From the NCBI RefSeq assembly GCF_023078335.1, contig NZ_CP095550.1:2028001-2092000 (forward strand): a stretch of 64,000 bases of DNA, read 5' to 3'. Shown here piece after piece: positions 38,412-47,215 of the stretch. The position numbers and the translations under genes are program-made. Origin of the DNA: Metabacillus endolithicus (GTDB taxonomy: Bacteria > Bacillota > Bacilli > Bacillales > Bacillaceae). Within the stretch, counting starts at the first letter, position 1. The number at the start of each line of letters is the position of its first letter. The notes beneath the pieces are model-generated. The model was not told where the DNA came from, did not search any database, and saw only the letters and a list, made by a program, of their open reading frames with translations.

Positions 38412-40148
38412 TTGAAAAAAGCACTATTTCTTTTAACAGCTATTTTTACTCTTATTTTCAGTGCCAACATCACTCATGCAGCTGCAAAAGATGATGCAAA
38501 AGCACTTGGTCAAGGGCTTCTTAAGAAGCTGTCATCTTTTGAACAAACGATTAACGCTGGTGATATTGAAGACATACATAATCAATATGATGCTATGTCA
38601 AATGAAATTAAAAAAACAGAAAGAGCCATCGGGAAGGTTTCAGGAAAATCGAATCGAGATCAGTTAAATAACTCATATGTACGTCCAGCAAAAATTGCGA
38701 GAGAACGTGTGATCTACGAGGTTTCTCAATACCGTTTATTACTTATTATCGAAAAGCAATTGAATGAAGGCCAACTCGATAAAGTGCAAAGCAATTTAGA
38801 AAAGTTAGAGCGCTTGAAGAAAAGAGCCGTTGAAATTAAAGAAGCTGGCGGATATAAAGCTGTTCCAGCAACAATCACAAACACCTTAACAGAGTGGGAA
38901 AGTGATATTGAATCAGAACTAAACACCGACAACCCTGCAGACGGTTGGAAAGCTTCATTTACTGGTGAGCCATTATTTGAAGGAAATGTTCAGAATGACG
39001 GAGATCTACTTTACGGGAATTATAATATTGTTAATGAAGTCTACCACGCAGATATTATGTCTTTTGATGAAGATGGAACAAAAAAGGATTCGTGGACTGT
39101 AAAAGATCAACGAGTTGAACTAGGTGGAACAGAAGAAGACCCAAGAATTGTTACAATCAATTACACAAAAGGAACTGTTACTTCTTATACAACTAACGGT
39201 CAAAAAGAATGGACTTATTCACTAAATTCTAGCATGGATCAATATGAAGATTTTTATATGATCGGTGAAAATGGAACAGTATACTTAATCGTAAAAAATA
39301 AAATCAACGCCGTTTCTTCTAACGGAAAGCTTCTTTACTCAATTGCAAAGCCTACTGGTGAATGGGACATGAAACTAGGACCAAACGGATCTGTTTATAT
39401 TATGAATATTAACATTGATGATTGGACAGCAAGTACGTTAACGAAGTATTCAAACACAGGAAATGAAGAATGGACTAACAGTTTAGCAATTGATAACCCT
39501 GAAATAAACACCATCAACTATTATGAGCTACTGAAAGTCGATAATAATGTTTATGTTTATATGATTTATGGTGGAGATGATTATGCCTCCTCTATTCGAA
39601 CACTTTATTCGTTTGATCAAAACGGGGAGAAAAATTGGGAATCGAACGACATTGGCTATGTGTATGACTTACGAGAATATGGGACAAGCACATTAATTCT
39701 AACTGCATCACATTTCTATACACTAGGTGCTACTGGAAACATTCAAAGAGAGCTTGAAATCATACCAGAATCATATGGTGGATCTTCTGACTATATTCAC
39801 AGCAGCTTCTTCAGCTCGAATAACCAACTTTACATGAATACTGGTGAATATATCGCAAGCATTACACCAAATGGTCAATTCAGTTGGCAATCAAATATTC
39901 CATATACAGAGTGGTCAGCACTTTATCCACTCAATAACAAGATTCTATTCACACCATATGATGCTAATAAAGCATATGTTTATTCAAATAATGGTGACAA
40001 ATTAGGAACTTATAGTTTGGGCTATACCGGCGGATATATAAGATTATCAGCTGAAAACCCAAATACAAACACAATCTTCTTAACACAAAGTGAATACATT
40101 GAAAGCCTTGATCAAGTTAAAACAACATTACATGCGTTAAAATATTAA
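38412..40148 (+). CDS. Secreted PQQ-like beta-propeller protein with N-terminal SbsC-type module
   Basis: An intact 578-residue protein. The signal peptide ends ITHAAA. An SbsC-type module follows (about 30-165) with RAIGKVSGKSNRDQL, ARERVIYEVSQYRLL and EAGGYKAVP. The rest consists of beta units with the pattern W-[ST]-x-x-x-N/D and G-x-x-Y, such as NGTVYLIVKNKINAVSSNG and LYSFDQNGEKNWESND, typical of PQQ-like propellers. The start is TTG at 38412 behind AGGAGG. It shares its anchor with its neighbours, but the propeller is not closely like those at 28758 and 34062. No cofactor site is evident; a ligand-binding or scaffold role is likely. Confidence 0.85.
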   Translation: MKKALFLLTAIFTLIFSANITHAAAKDDAKALGQGLLKKLSSFEQTINAGDIEDIHNQYDAMSNEIKKTERAIGKVSGKSNRDQLNNSYVRPAKIARERVIYEVSQYRLLLIIEKQLNEGQLDKVQSNLEKLERLKKRAVEIKEAGGYKAVPATITNTLTEWESDIESELNTDNPADGWKASFTGEPLFEGNVQNDGDLLYGNYNIVNEVYHADIMSFDEDGTKKDSWTVKDQRVELGGTEEDPRIVTINYTKGTVTSYTTNGQKEWTYSLNSSMDQYEDFYMIGENGTVYLIVKNKINAVSSNGKLLYSIAKPTGEWDMKLGPNGSVYIMNINIDDWTASTLTKYSNTGNEEWTNSLAIDNPEINTINYYELLKVDNNVYVYMIYGGDDYASSIRTLYSFDQNGEKNWESNDIGYVYDLREYGTSTLILTASHFYTLGATGNIQRELEIIPESYGGSSDYIHSSFFSSNNQLYMNTGEYIASITPNGQFSWQSNIPYTEWSALYPLNNKILFTPYDANKAYVYSNNGDKLGTYSLGYTGGYIRLSAENPNTNTIFLTQSEYIESLDQVKTTLHALKY

Positions 40149-40170
40149 TTGATCATTGTGGTACTATTAT

Positions 40171-40213
40171 AGAAAGAGAAAGGGACAGCTACATGGCTGT
40201 TTCTTTTTCTTAT
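40171..40213 (+). terminator. Terminator after the PQQ-like gene
   Basis: AGAAAGAGAAAGGGACAGC, loop TACAT, GGCTGTTTCTTTTTCTT: imperfect stem ending in T-rich DNA. Confidence 0.65.
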
Positions 40214-40235
40214 GTAGTTACGGAAGGTGCGTCCC

Positions 40236-41963
40236 ATGGTATTTATCATTTATCTTTTTTTATTGTTATCTCTCATAAGCTTCGGTCTCTACCCTAGTGA
40301 GTTAATGCACAAATATTCCCTTGTACTTTTTGCTTTCGTAGGGATTTATTTACTCATTCGTTTCATTCGTCATCAACCTATTTATATTCCTCTATGGTTA
40401 TTGCTGCTACCTCTTTTATACTTGTTTACTTTGTTTTTTGGTGTGGACTCTGTTCAAGGGACATTGGATCAGCTTCTAGTTTGGAGTACGGTGGTTGCTT
40501 TTAGTGTGTTACTTTTTCAACTAAAAAATCCTAGTCAGCAACTACCACTTATCCTTGTTGCTCTAAGCTGGACAATTATTATAGGAACCTATTTTATTTT
40601 AATAAAAATCATTTCGTTTCCACATTTTATTTTACCTTTATCTAAGGAAATTTCCGGACTTGGAGAGCGCCTTGGAGGATTTTTGCAATATCCAAATGCT
40701 TTTGCATCCTTTCTTGCTGCTATCATTTTGTTTCATCTTGTCCAAGCTTTGAAAGAGTCAAAAAAACATCTTTACCTCCTTCATAGTTTCATTGTCCTGC
40801 CGGCATGGCCTTTGTTTTTATTAACAGAGTCTCGTGGGGCATGGATTGTATTTGCCGTAGTATGGGTGATTTCATTTTATGTTGTCCCAGCAAATCGGCA
40901 TGTACAATATTTTATTTTATCCTCCTTTATGATTTCAGGTGGAACCCTGCTTTATATGTTATTTACGTTAAGTGGTACGAATAAAATTACATTTTCATCA
41001 ATGATTTTACTGATTTTCTTAGGTGCCCTCGTTTGGCTCGGAGATAGGTTTAAGATTTTAGAGAAAGTACCATATCTTAAAAACCGTCATATCTTTCCTT
41101 TAGCCCTAACTGTCTTCATCGTTTTAACAGTGAGTGATCTCTATTGGAAAGGATTGTTTTATAGAATCTTACCTGACTCATTACAACGTCGTCTAGGATT
41201 TGATATCGGAACACTTTCTGAACGAGTGCTGTACTGGAAGGACTCACTAGAGCATTGGGAACAATTTACCTGGGTGGGACTTGGCGGAAAAGCATGGCAG
41301 TTATTCATGTATCGAATTCAATCATCTCCGTATTTAACAAGTGAAGTTCATAACGGCTTTTTAAATATTTGGATTGAGATTGGTATCGTTGGACTAATCT
41401 ATGTTTGTGTGATTTTAATTAAAGCCGGTTATCGTTTATGGCGTAGTCATGCAGCTGCGTTTCCTGCATTTCTCTTTTTAGTAGCACACGGAATGTTGGA
41501 TTTTACTTTTTCCTATCCTTTCTTTTTACTTTTTCTGTTGTGTCTTTCAATCACTCAAAAAAAGTCCGAGCTTTCTTCTTTAATAAACAAAATGGCGATA
41601 TCCATCACATTCATCCTACTTATTAGTAGTGCTTGGCTATCTTACCAATTTATAAATGCCGATTCAGCCTATAAAGCTGCAAACAGTTCATTGACTAGAG
41701 AAGAAGCACAGCAATGGATTCAACAGGCTATCGATAAAAATGCATGGGAAACTGATTATGTTCGCTTTGCTGTGGAAAATGAGTTGGTAACCGGAAATGA
41801 GAAAGTAAGATTACTGGAACAGTCGTTACAATATGAACCCAATCATGCTTGGCTGCTTTATCAAGCTGGTAAGGCTGCGGAAGAAACGGGGGATTTTAAG
41901 AAAGCAGAGAATTATTATGAGCTTTCTAAAGAGAATAACCTCTTTCCTAATAGAAGGAATTGA
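40236..41963 (+). CDS. O-antigen-ligase-family membrane protein with C-terminal TPR-like segment
   Basis: A 575-residue protein with about a dozen transmembrane helices and the Wzy_C/WaaL-type features: GLGERLGGFLQYPNAFASFLA and, in the large extracytoplasmic loop, a stretch with SSPYLTSEVHNGFLNIWIE. The last 100 residues look like one or two tetratricopeptide units (LYQAGKAAEETGDFKKAENYYELS). Members of this family polymerise or ligate glycans, or O-glycosylate proteins, at the outer membrane face. The target here is unknown; S-layer or wall-polymer glycosylation is possible. The start ATG at 40236 lies eight bases after GGAAGG. Confidence 0.78.
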   Translation: MVFIIYLFLLLSLISFGLYPSELMHKYSLVLFAFVGIYLLIRFIRHQPIYIPLWLLLLPLLYLFTLFFGVDSVQGTLDQLLVWSTVVAFSVLLFQLKNPSQQLPLILVALSWTIIIGTYFILIKIISFPHFILPLSKEISGLGERLGGFLQYPNAFASFLAAIILFHLVQALKESKKHLYLLHSFIVLPAWPLFLLTESRGAWIVFAVVWVISFYVVPANRHVQYFILSSFMISGGTLLYMLFTLSGTNKITFSSMILLIFLGALVWLGDRFKILEKVPYLKNRHIFPLALTVFIVLTVSDLYWKGLFYRILPDSLQRRLGFDIGTLSERVLYWKDSLEHWEQFTWVGLGGKAWQLFMYRIQSSPYLTSEVHNGFLNIWIEIGIVGLIYVCVILIKAGYRLWRSHAAAFPAFLFLVAHGMLDFTFSYPFFLLFLLCLSITQKKSELSSLINKMAISITFILLISSAWLSYQFINADSAYKAANSSLTREEAQQWIQQAIDKNAWETDYVRFAVENELVTGNEKVRLLEQSLQYEPNHAWLLYQAGKAAEETGDFKKAENYYELSKENNLFPNRRN

Positions 41964-41966
41964 TTA

Positions 41967-42013
41967 AGAGAAAAGCTTTGTAGGAGAAAGATCCCACAAA
42001 GCTTTTTCTTTAT
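41967..42013. terminator. Bidirectional terminator between convergent genes
   Basis: AAGAGAAAAGCTTTGTAGG and its near complement CCCACAAAGCTTTTTCTTT surround a short loop. It serves the ligase-like gene on the plus strand and the phosphatase gene on the minus strand. Confidence 0.78.
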
Positions 42014-42016
42014 ATC

Positions 42017-43822
42017 TTAGTGTTTTGCATAAGATACTTTGCTATCTGCTTGAACGTAGTATCCGCCACCTACATGGATTTGATCACCATCTACACTATA
42101 AACACGGTACATGTTACCTTTTTTAAGTGTTTTTTCAGCTTTACCATCTTTCATTAAAGAAGTATCAGCTTTGATTGTAACAAAACCAACATAGAATACT
42201 ACTTTTGAATTATCATGCTTAACAGTATAGCCGCCACCTACGTCATACACACCGTCTTCTGAGCTAAATACGCGAATGCCTTCGCCAGCTTTTAACGTAC
42301 GGAATACATCACCGTTAGGCTTGTACATAGTTGTGTCATTCTTAATTAAGATACGACCAATATGTTTACCTTTTTCTGGCTTTTCTTCATTATCATCACC
42401 AGGAACATAGTTTTCTTCAAGAAGATCAAAGATAATTTTCGCTTGATCTGTATTGTCGATTAATCCAGCAAAACGATCGCTTTGCGGACCATATGCAAAT
42501 ACAGGTACATCTTCACCAGTGTGTCCGCCAGTTGTCCAACCAGTTACAGAGTGATCATTTACAATTGCTTCAATTGCATTATCGATTGCTGTACCATCTT
42601 TTGCAGCAGCAGCATCTTTCACTGCTTTAAATTCTTCTGCAGTGATTTTGCTATAGAAGTCAGCAGCAATGTACTTCTTCATAATTCCTTCAACATCAGC
42701 TTTATCACCAGCGGCAAAGATTTCAGCTGCAATGTAGTCAGGTGTTTTTGAGAAAGCTTTAATTGGTCCTACGTGGAAGTTGTAGTCCCCACCCGGTGAA
42801 GCTTTTGTGTTAGAACCAAGAGAAATACCACCAGTAGCATGGTCAGCAGTTGTAACAACTAAAGTGTGACCATCTTTTTCAGCAAATTCGATTGCTGCTT
42901 TAAATGCTTTTTCGAAATCTTCCATTTCACTCATAGTACCAACAACATCATTGTCGTGCTCTGCCCAGTCGATTTGGCTTCCTTCAACCATTAAGAAGAA
43001 ACCATCTTCGTCCTTGCTTAAACGCTCGATTGCTGTTTCAGTCATTTCTTCTAATGAAGGAATACTGTCAGGACGGTCGATCATTTTTGGAAGACCACCA
43101 TTAGCGAATAAACCTAAGACTTGCTCGCTATCATCGTTCATTAGCTCTTCTTTTGTTGATACAGTTGTATAACCTGCATCTTCGAATTCTCCTACAAGGT
43201 CACGCTTATCTTTACGGATATCAGCTGAGAAGTTCTTTAATCCTCCACCAAGAAGAACGTCTAATTTATGTTCGCCATTTACTAACTCATCAAAGTAGTC
43301 ATCAGCGATTGCATCCATGTTTTTACGGCTCTCATCATGTGCACCATAAGCAGCTGGTGTAGCATGTGTAACCTCAGAAGTTGCAACTAAACCAGTTGCT
43401 TTTCCCATTTCTTTTGATTGCTCAAGAACTGTTTCGTATGGATTTTTATCAGCATCCATACCGATTGCATTATTGTACGTTTTGATACCAGATGCCATTG
43501 CTGTTGCTGCAGATGCAGAGTCAGTAATGTTTTGTTCTGGATCATCTGGATATGTAGTTTGCATACCGACTAAATACTTGTCGAATTCAGTTTGTTCCAT
43601 TTCTTTTGTTTTCGGATTATCCTTCATGTAGCGGTGTGCTGCAAGTGGAGATGGCCCCATACCGTCACCAATTAAAAAGATAACGTTTTTAATTTCTGGA
43701 TCACCTTTACTTTTTGCACTTGATACAGTTGTGTTTGATGTTGCCCCAATAACACCCGCAATGGCTACTGAAGATAGAATTGTAACCGGAACTAATTTCT
43801 TGAAAAGATCTTTACTTTTCAT
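42017..43822 (-). CDS. Alkaline phosphatase with C-terminal VGGGYY module
   Basis: An intact 601-residue secreted protein. The signal peptide is about 1-36. The alkaline phosphatase core begins NVIFLIGDGMG, the nucleophile Ser lies in TDSASAATA, and metal ligands lie in EVTHATPAAYGAH, EGSQIDWAEHDND and TTADHATGG. It is followed by the final 120 residues with two VGGGY units (YDVGGGYTV, HVGGGYYVQ). The enzyme frees phosphate from organic esters at the surface. Bacillus subtilis PhoA/PhoB lack this C-terminal module, which probably tethers the enzyme. A Pho box lies upstream, so phosphate starvation control is likely. Confidence 0.92.
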   Translation of the reverse strand: MKSKDLFKKLVPVTILSSVAIAGVIGATSNTTVSSAKSKGDPEIKNVIFLIGDGMGPSPLAAHRYMKDNPKTKEMEQTEFDKYLVGMQTTYPDDPEQNITDSASAATAMASGIKTYNNAIGMDADKNPYETVLEQSKEMGKATGLVATSEVTHATPAAYGAHDESRKNMDAIADDYFDELVNGEHKLDVLLGGGLKNFSADIRKDKRDLVGEFEDAGYTTVSTKEELMNDDSEQVLGLFANGGLPKMIDRPDSIPSLEEMTETAIERLSKDEDGFFLMVEGSQIDWAEHDNDVVGTMSEMEDFEKAFKAAIEFAEKDGHTLVVTTADHATGGISLGSNTKASPGGDYNFHVGPIKAFSKTPDYIAAEIFAAGDKADVEGIMKKYIAADFYSKITAEEFKAVKDAAAAKDGTAIDNAIEAIVNDHSVTGWTTGGHTGEDVPVFAYGPQSDRFAGLIDNTDQAKIIFDLLEENYVPGDDNEEKPEKGKHIGRILIKNDTTMYKPNGDVFRTLKAGEGIRVFSSEDGVYDVGGGYTVKHDNSKVVFYVGFVTIKADTSLMKDGKAEKTLKKGNMYRVYSVDGDQIHVGGGYYVQADSKVSYAKH

Positions 43823-43897
43823 TGCTCATCCTCCTACTAGTTATCTTGTACACTAGTTTTATATTAATAGAGTTTTGTTAACCAAGTATTTATCTAA

Positions 43898-43933
43898 TGT
43901 AAATTGTCGTAAAAAATATGTAAAAAATGTAAA
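43898..43933 (-). promoter_or_regulatory. PhoP-binding Pho box upstream of the alkaline phosphatase gene
   Basis: On the minus strand TTTACA-like hexamers recur; on the plus strand they read TGTAAA at 43898, CGTAAA at 43908, TGTAAA at 43919 and TGTAAA at 43928, about 10-11 bases apart. This is the direct-repeat pattern bound by PhoP in Bacillus. It lies about 75-110 bases before the phosphatase start, a usual place for activation. The box also faces the divergent transglutaminase-like gene. Confidence 0.7.
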
Positions 43934-44039
43934 AATATTGTCAAAACGATGTTTACATTTTTCCATTGTCGGGAAGTTTGATTGTTTTTAATGAAAGTTT
44001 GCTATAATTCTAGTAACTCTATGAAAAGGTGGTAGTTGG

Positions 44040-45281
44040 ATGTTTACGTTGAGGAGAACACTATTATTAGTGATCCTGTTTTTCTGCTTCTCACATGTAC
44101 AAGCTTATGCGGGTTCTTGGGAAGTTCCATATAAAGATGCATTAAACGTAGCTAATCAATTGAAACAAAAGCAAACAGCATTTGATCGGGCAATCAATCA
44201 GGGAAATCTTGAGTTAGTCGATTCTTTATATAATGATTTTTCAGCTTTGATCGGAAAAACTGAAAGAGCTATAGGGAAGGTTCCACGCAGTTCAAAGCGT
44301 GAGTATTTGTTGAACGAATTTGTAAGACCAGCAAAAATCTCAAGAGAACGGGTCATTTATGAAGTATCACAGCTTCGTTTGCTAGAGCAAATCGATGCAA
44401 ACGTGAAAAAAGGAAGCTTTAATGAAGCAAAAAACTTACTAGCAAAGCTTGATCGTTTAAAGAAGAGAGCCGTTGAAATTAAGGATGCCGGTGGATATGC
44501 CTCCCTGCCTTCTGCGGTAAATAGCTATCTTACAAACTATGAAAATACCTTAAGAAATACAATAGTAACAGGTAGTGTGCCGAGCCTTTATTCTTCTATT
44601 TATAACGGAATCTCGAGTATAAAGCCGGAAATTAATGTTGGGAGTTTTTCAAAGGATTCAGATGTTGTTTTTGAAACATTGAATTCGGTTCTTCAAGATC
44701 ATCCAGAGCTTTTTTATTTTAGCTATAAAGGAAGTTTGTTCTGGTCTGATGGTAGATTTGAAATTAAGTATCTATACTCTACGAGTACGATATTATCGAT
44801 GAAAAGTCAGTTAGAGCAGAAGGCAAACCAGATTCTTTCAAAGACGATCACGCCTGGAATGTCTGAGTATCAAAAGGTGAAAGCGATTCATGATTACCTA
44901 GTTTTGAATATGGCTTATGATTATGATAATTATCTGAGGGGGTCACTACCTGAAGACTCTTATAATGTGTATGGAGCACTTATAAAAGGGACGGCTGTTT
45001 GTGAAGGTTATACCGAAGCTATGATTTATTTGCTAGGTAAGTTGAATATTGAAACGAAGTACGTGACTGGTACAGGCAACGGTGGGGCTCACGCCTGGAA
45101 CAAAGTTAAGATTGATGGTGTCTGGTATAACGTTGACGCTACTTGGAATGATCCTGTTCCGGATAAGAAAGGCTATGTGCGTTATGATTACTTCCTGGTG
45201 ACGGATAGTGAATTGGCGAAGGATCATAAGTGGGATAATTCTGGGTTTCCGAAGGCGACGGATGGGAAGTTTATGAAATAG
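44040..45281 (+). CDS. Secreted transglutaminase-like protein with N-terminal SbsC-type module
   Basis: An intact 413-residue protein. The signal peptide (ending QAYAG) is followed by an SbsC-type module (about 30-170) with RAIGKVPRSSKREYL, SRERVIYEVSQLRLL and DAGGYASLP. The C-terminal half is a transglutaminase-like cysteine-protease fold with the Cys in TAVCEGYTEAM, the His in GAHAWNKV and the Asp in NVDATWNDP. It may crosslink or cut proteins at the cell surface. It is divergent from the phosphatase gene and ends before a terminator and array D. Confidence 0.88.
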   Translation: MFTLRRTLLLVILFFCFSHVQAYAGSWEVPYKDALNVANQLKQKQTAFDRAINQGNLELVDSLYNDFSALIGKTERAIGKVPRSSKREYLLNEFVRPAKISRERVIYEVSQLRLLEQIDANVKKGSFNEAKNLLAKLDRLKKRAVEIKDAGGYASLPSAVNSYLTNYENTLRNTIVTGSVPSLYSSIYNGISSIKPEINVGSFSKDSDVVFETLNSVLQDHPELFYFSYKGSLFWSDGRFEIKYLYSTSTILSMKSQLEQKANQILSKTITPGMSEYQKVKAIHDYLVLNMAYDYDNYLRGSLPEDSYNVYGALIKGTAVCEGYTEAMIYLLGKLNIETKYVTGTGNGGAHAWNKVKIDGVWYNVDATWNDPVPDKKGYVRYDYFLVTDSELAKDHKWDNSGFPKATDGKFMK

Positions 45282-45303
45282 GTGGTTAATTGAAATGGCG
45301 GGC

Positions 45304-45341
45304 AGTCCAATTTTTGTGGAATTGGGCTGTTTTGTTTTATG
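45304..45341 (+). terminator. Terminator of the transglutaminase-like gene
   Basis: CAGTCCAATT, loop, GAATTGGGCTG followed by TTTTGTTTT. Confidence 0.75.
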
Positions 45342-45477
45342 TGAGACTATTGCGGCTTATGGTGAAGGTGTTTTGTGGTTCATTACCTTTATGAACGACA
45401 GTTTTCTCTTTTTTTGATTGTGGTTTGTCGTTCTTCATCTTATGAAAACCAATTTCCCCAATTTTAACTGCCACTTT

Positions 45478-45960
45478 GGTCTTCATCCACCTTATGAAGA
45501 CCATCTCTCCCTTCTTCCACCACCACTTTGGTCTTCATCCACCTTATGAAGACCATCTACACCGATTTCCACGACCACTTTGGTCTTCATCCACCCTATG
45601 AAGACCATCTACACCGATATCCACCACCACTTTGGTCTTCATCCACCTTATGAAGACCATCTACACCGATATCCAACTCCACTTTAGTCTTCATCCACCC
45701 TATGAAGACCATCTACACCGATATCCACCACCACTTTGGTCTTCATCCACCTTATGAAGACCATCTACACCGATTTCCACCACCACTTTGGTCTTCATCC
45801 ACCCTATGAAGACCATCTACACCGATATCCAACTCCACTTTGGTCTTCATCCACCTTACGAAGACCATCTCCACCGATATCCAACTCCACTTTAGTCTTC
45901 ATCCACCCTATGAAGACCATCTCCCCCGATTTCAACCACCACTTCGGTCTTCATCTCCTA
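45478..45960. repeat. Tandem array D: ten 52-bp units with a GGTCTTCAT/ATGAAGACC palindrome
   Basis: Cores start at 45478, 45530, 45582, 45634, 45686, 45738, 45790, 45842, 45894 and 45946, exactly every 52 bp, with a degenerate copy near 45430. The core equals that of array A, but the linker (TCTACACCGATATCCACCAC) differs. In two units the first arm has AGTCTTC instead of GGTCTTC. Open frames across the array are not genes. The remainder of 45282-46031 contains only terminators. Confidence 0.9.
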
Positions 45961-45984
45961 TAAAAACAACTAGCTATAAAACAA

Positions 45985-46012
45985 AAAACACCCAGGCCTC
46001 CAAAAGGCCTGA
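45985..46012 (-). terminator. Terminator of the LCP gene
   Basis: Minus strand CAGGCCT, loop TTTGG, AGGCCTG, followed by GGTGTTTTTTG. Confidence 0.75.
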
Positions 46013-46031
46013 GCATTCCCTCAAAAACTAA

Positions 46032-47008
46032 TTACTGTTCCTCTTCCGAATCACTCGTCACCACCGACGAACCACCATTCAAAAACGCATCTAACGCCGC
46101 TTTATTCTCTTCCATATCAATCTCTAATACAGATCCAGCATGAGAATAGCTTGCACTCGTATACGAACCTTCAACTGGAATCGTCATTGTCTCGATATCT
46201 TCTGGTGTGTTTAAAACAAAGTCTTTTAAAATCCCAATCACTTCAGCACCATCAACATTTGTTTCAATATAAGGTTGTACCGTACCAATTAATTTTGGAA
46301 GCTTCGTAACACCATTCACACTAATTAATTCGTCTTTTAAAGCATTAATTACTTTCTGTTGACGCTCAACTCGTCCAAAGTCACCTTTTGCGTCAGCACG
46401 ATATCTTGCATACCCGAGCAGCTCTGCTCCATCAAGCATTTGCACACCAGGCTCTAAGCTTACACCAATGTTTTTGGACATGCTTTGTTCAACGTCCATC
46501 TCGATTCCTTCAGGTGCTAGAGTATCAACAACCTGCTGGAAGCCTTTGAAATCAACAAGTGCATAATAATGAAGGTCAATTCCAAAGTTTTCTTGAATGG
46601 TTTCTCTTAATAATTCAGGACCACCTAAGAAATAAGCTGTGTTCACTTTATAGTTTTTGTAATCTGGTATTTCAACATACGTATCACGCATGATTGATAC
46701 AAGCTTGGCTGTTCCTTCTTTGGTATCATATTGGGCAATCATGATTGTATCAGTACGTGATTTCTCTTCTCCTCGTGAATCAATCCCGAGTAGTAGAACA
46801 TTGATTTTTCCTAATTTATCAACTTCTGCTCCGTCAAAGTCTGTCGCAGCATTTTTATCAAAGCCCTCACCCGCTGCCTGTAGGCCAGTGTAATATTGAT
46901 AAAAAATATAACCAGCAAAGCCAAGTATAAGAACTAGAAGGAAGAAAAACCCTCTAACAAATTTCTTTTTCTTTTTTTCTTTCTATGTCGATCTTGTCTT
47001 TTATTCAT
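46032..47008 (-). CDS. LytR-CpsA-Psr (LCP) family wall-polymer transferase, frameshifted near its start
   Basis: An LCP protein of about 325 residues when one base is restored. It has a short basic cytoplasmic start, one transmembrane helix (FFFLLVLILGFAGYIFY), and an LCP domain with NVLLLGIDSRG, RTDTIMIAQYD, the conserved arginines in SIMRDTYVEIP and GYARYRADAKGDFGRVERQQ, and a C-terminal Ser/Glu tail. LCP enzymes move undecaprenyl-linked wall glycopolymers onto peptidoglycan. The signal-anchor frame and the ATG at 47008 (after GAGG) are joined only if the seven-A run (plus T at 46972-46978) has eight A. It could attach the polymer made by the 3.9-14.6 kb cluster, which is inference from function and proximity. 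Confidence 0.85.
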
Positions 47009-47215
47009 CATTTATCCTCTTTCGTAATAGATAGTAGATTACTAATAAGTAATTGTATCATTTTTTTCTTATTTTGAAAGTTAAATTTAAGGCACTTTTG
47101 GGAATTTTAAACAAATATTACCCTTGTATTCTATTCTGTTTGTCTATAGACTTAAATTTAATGATTTTATCGTAGATTTATATAGTAGAAGAAAACGGTA
47201 TTGGAGGGTATTTTT

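Noticed and set aside
45736..46031. Open frames inside array D
   Set aside because: Repeat-derived, with the same peptide in shifted frames and no start signals.
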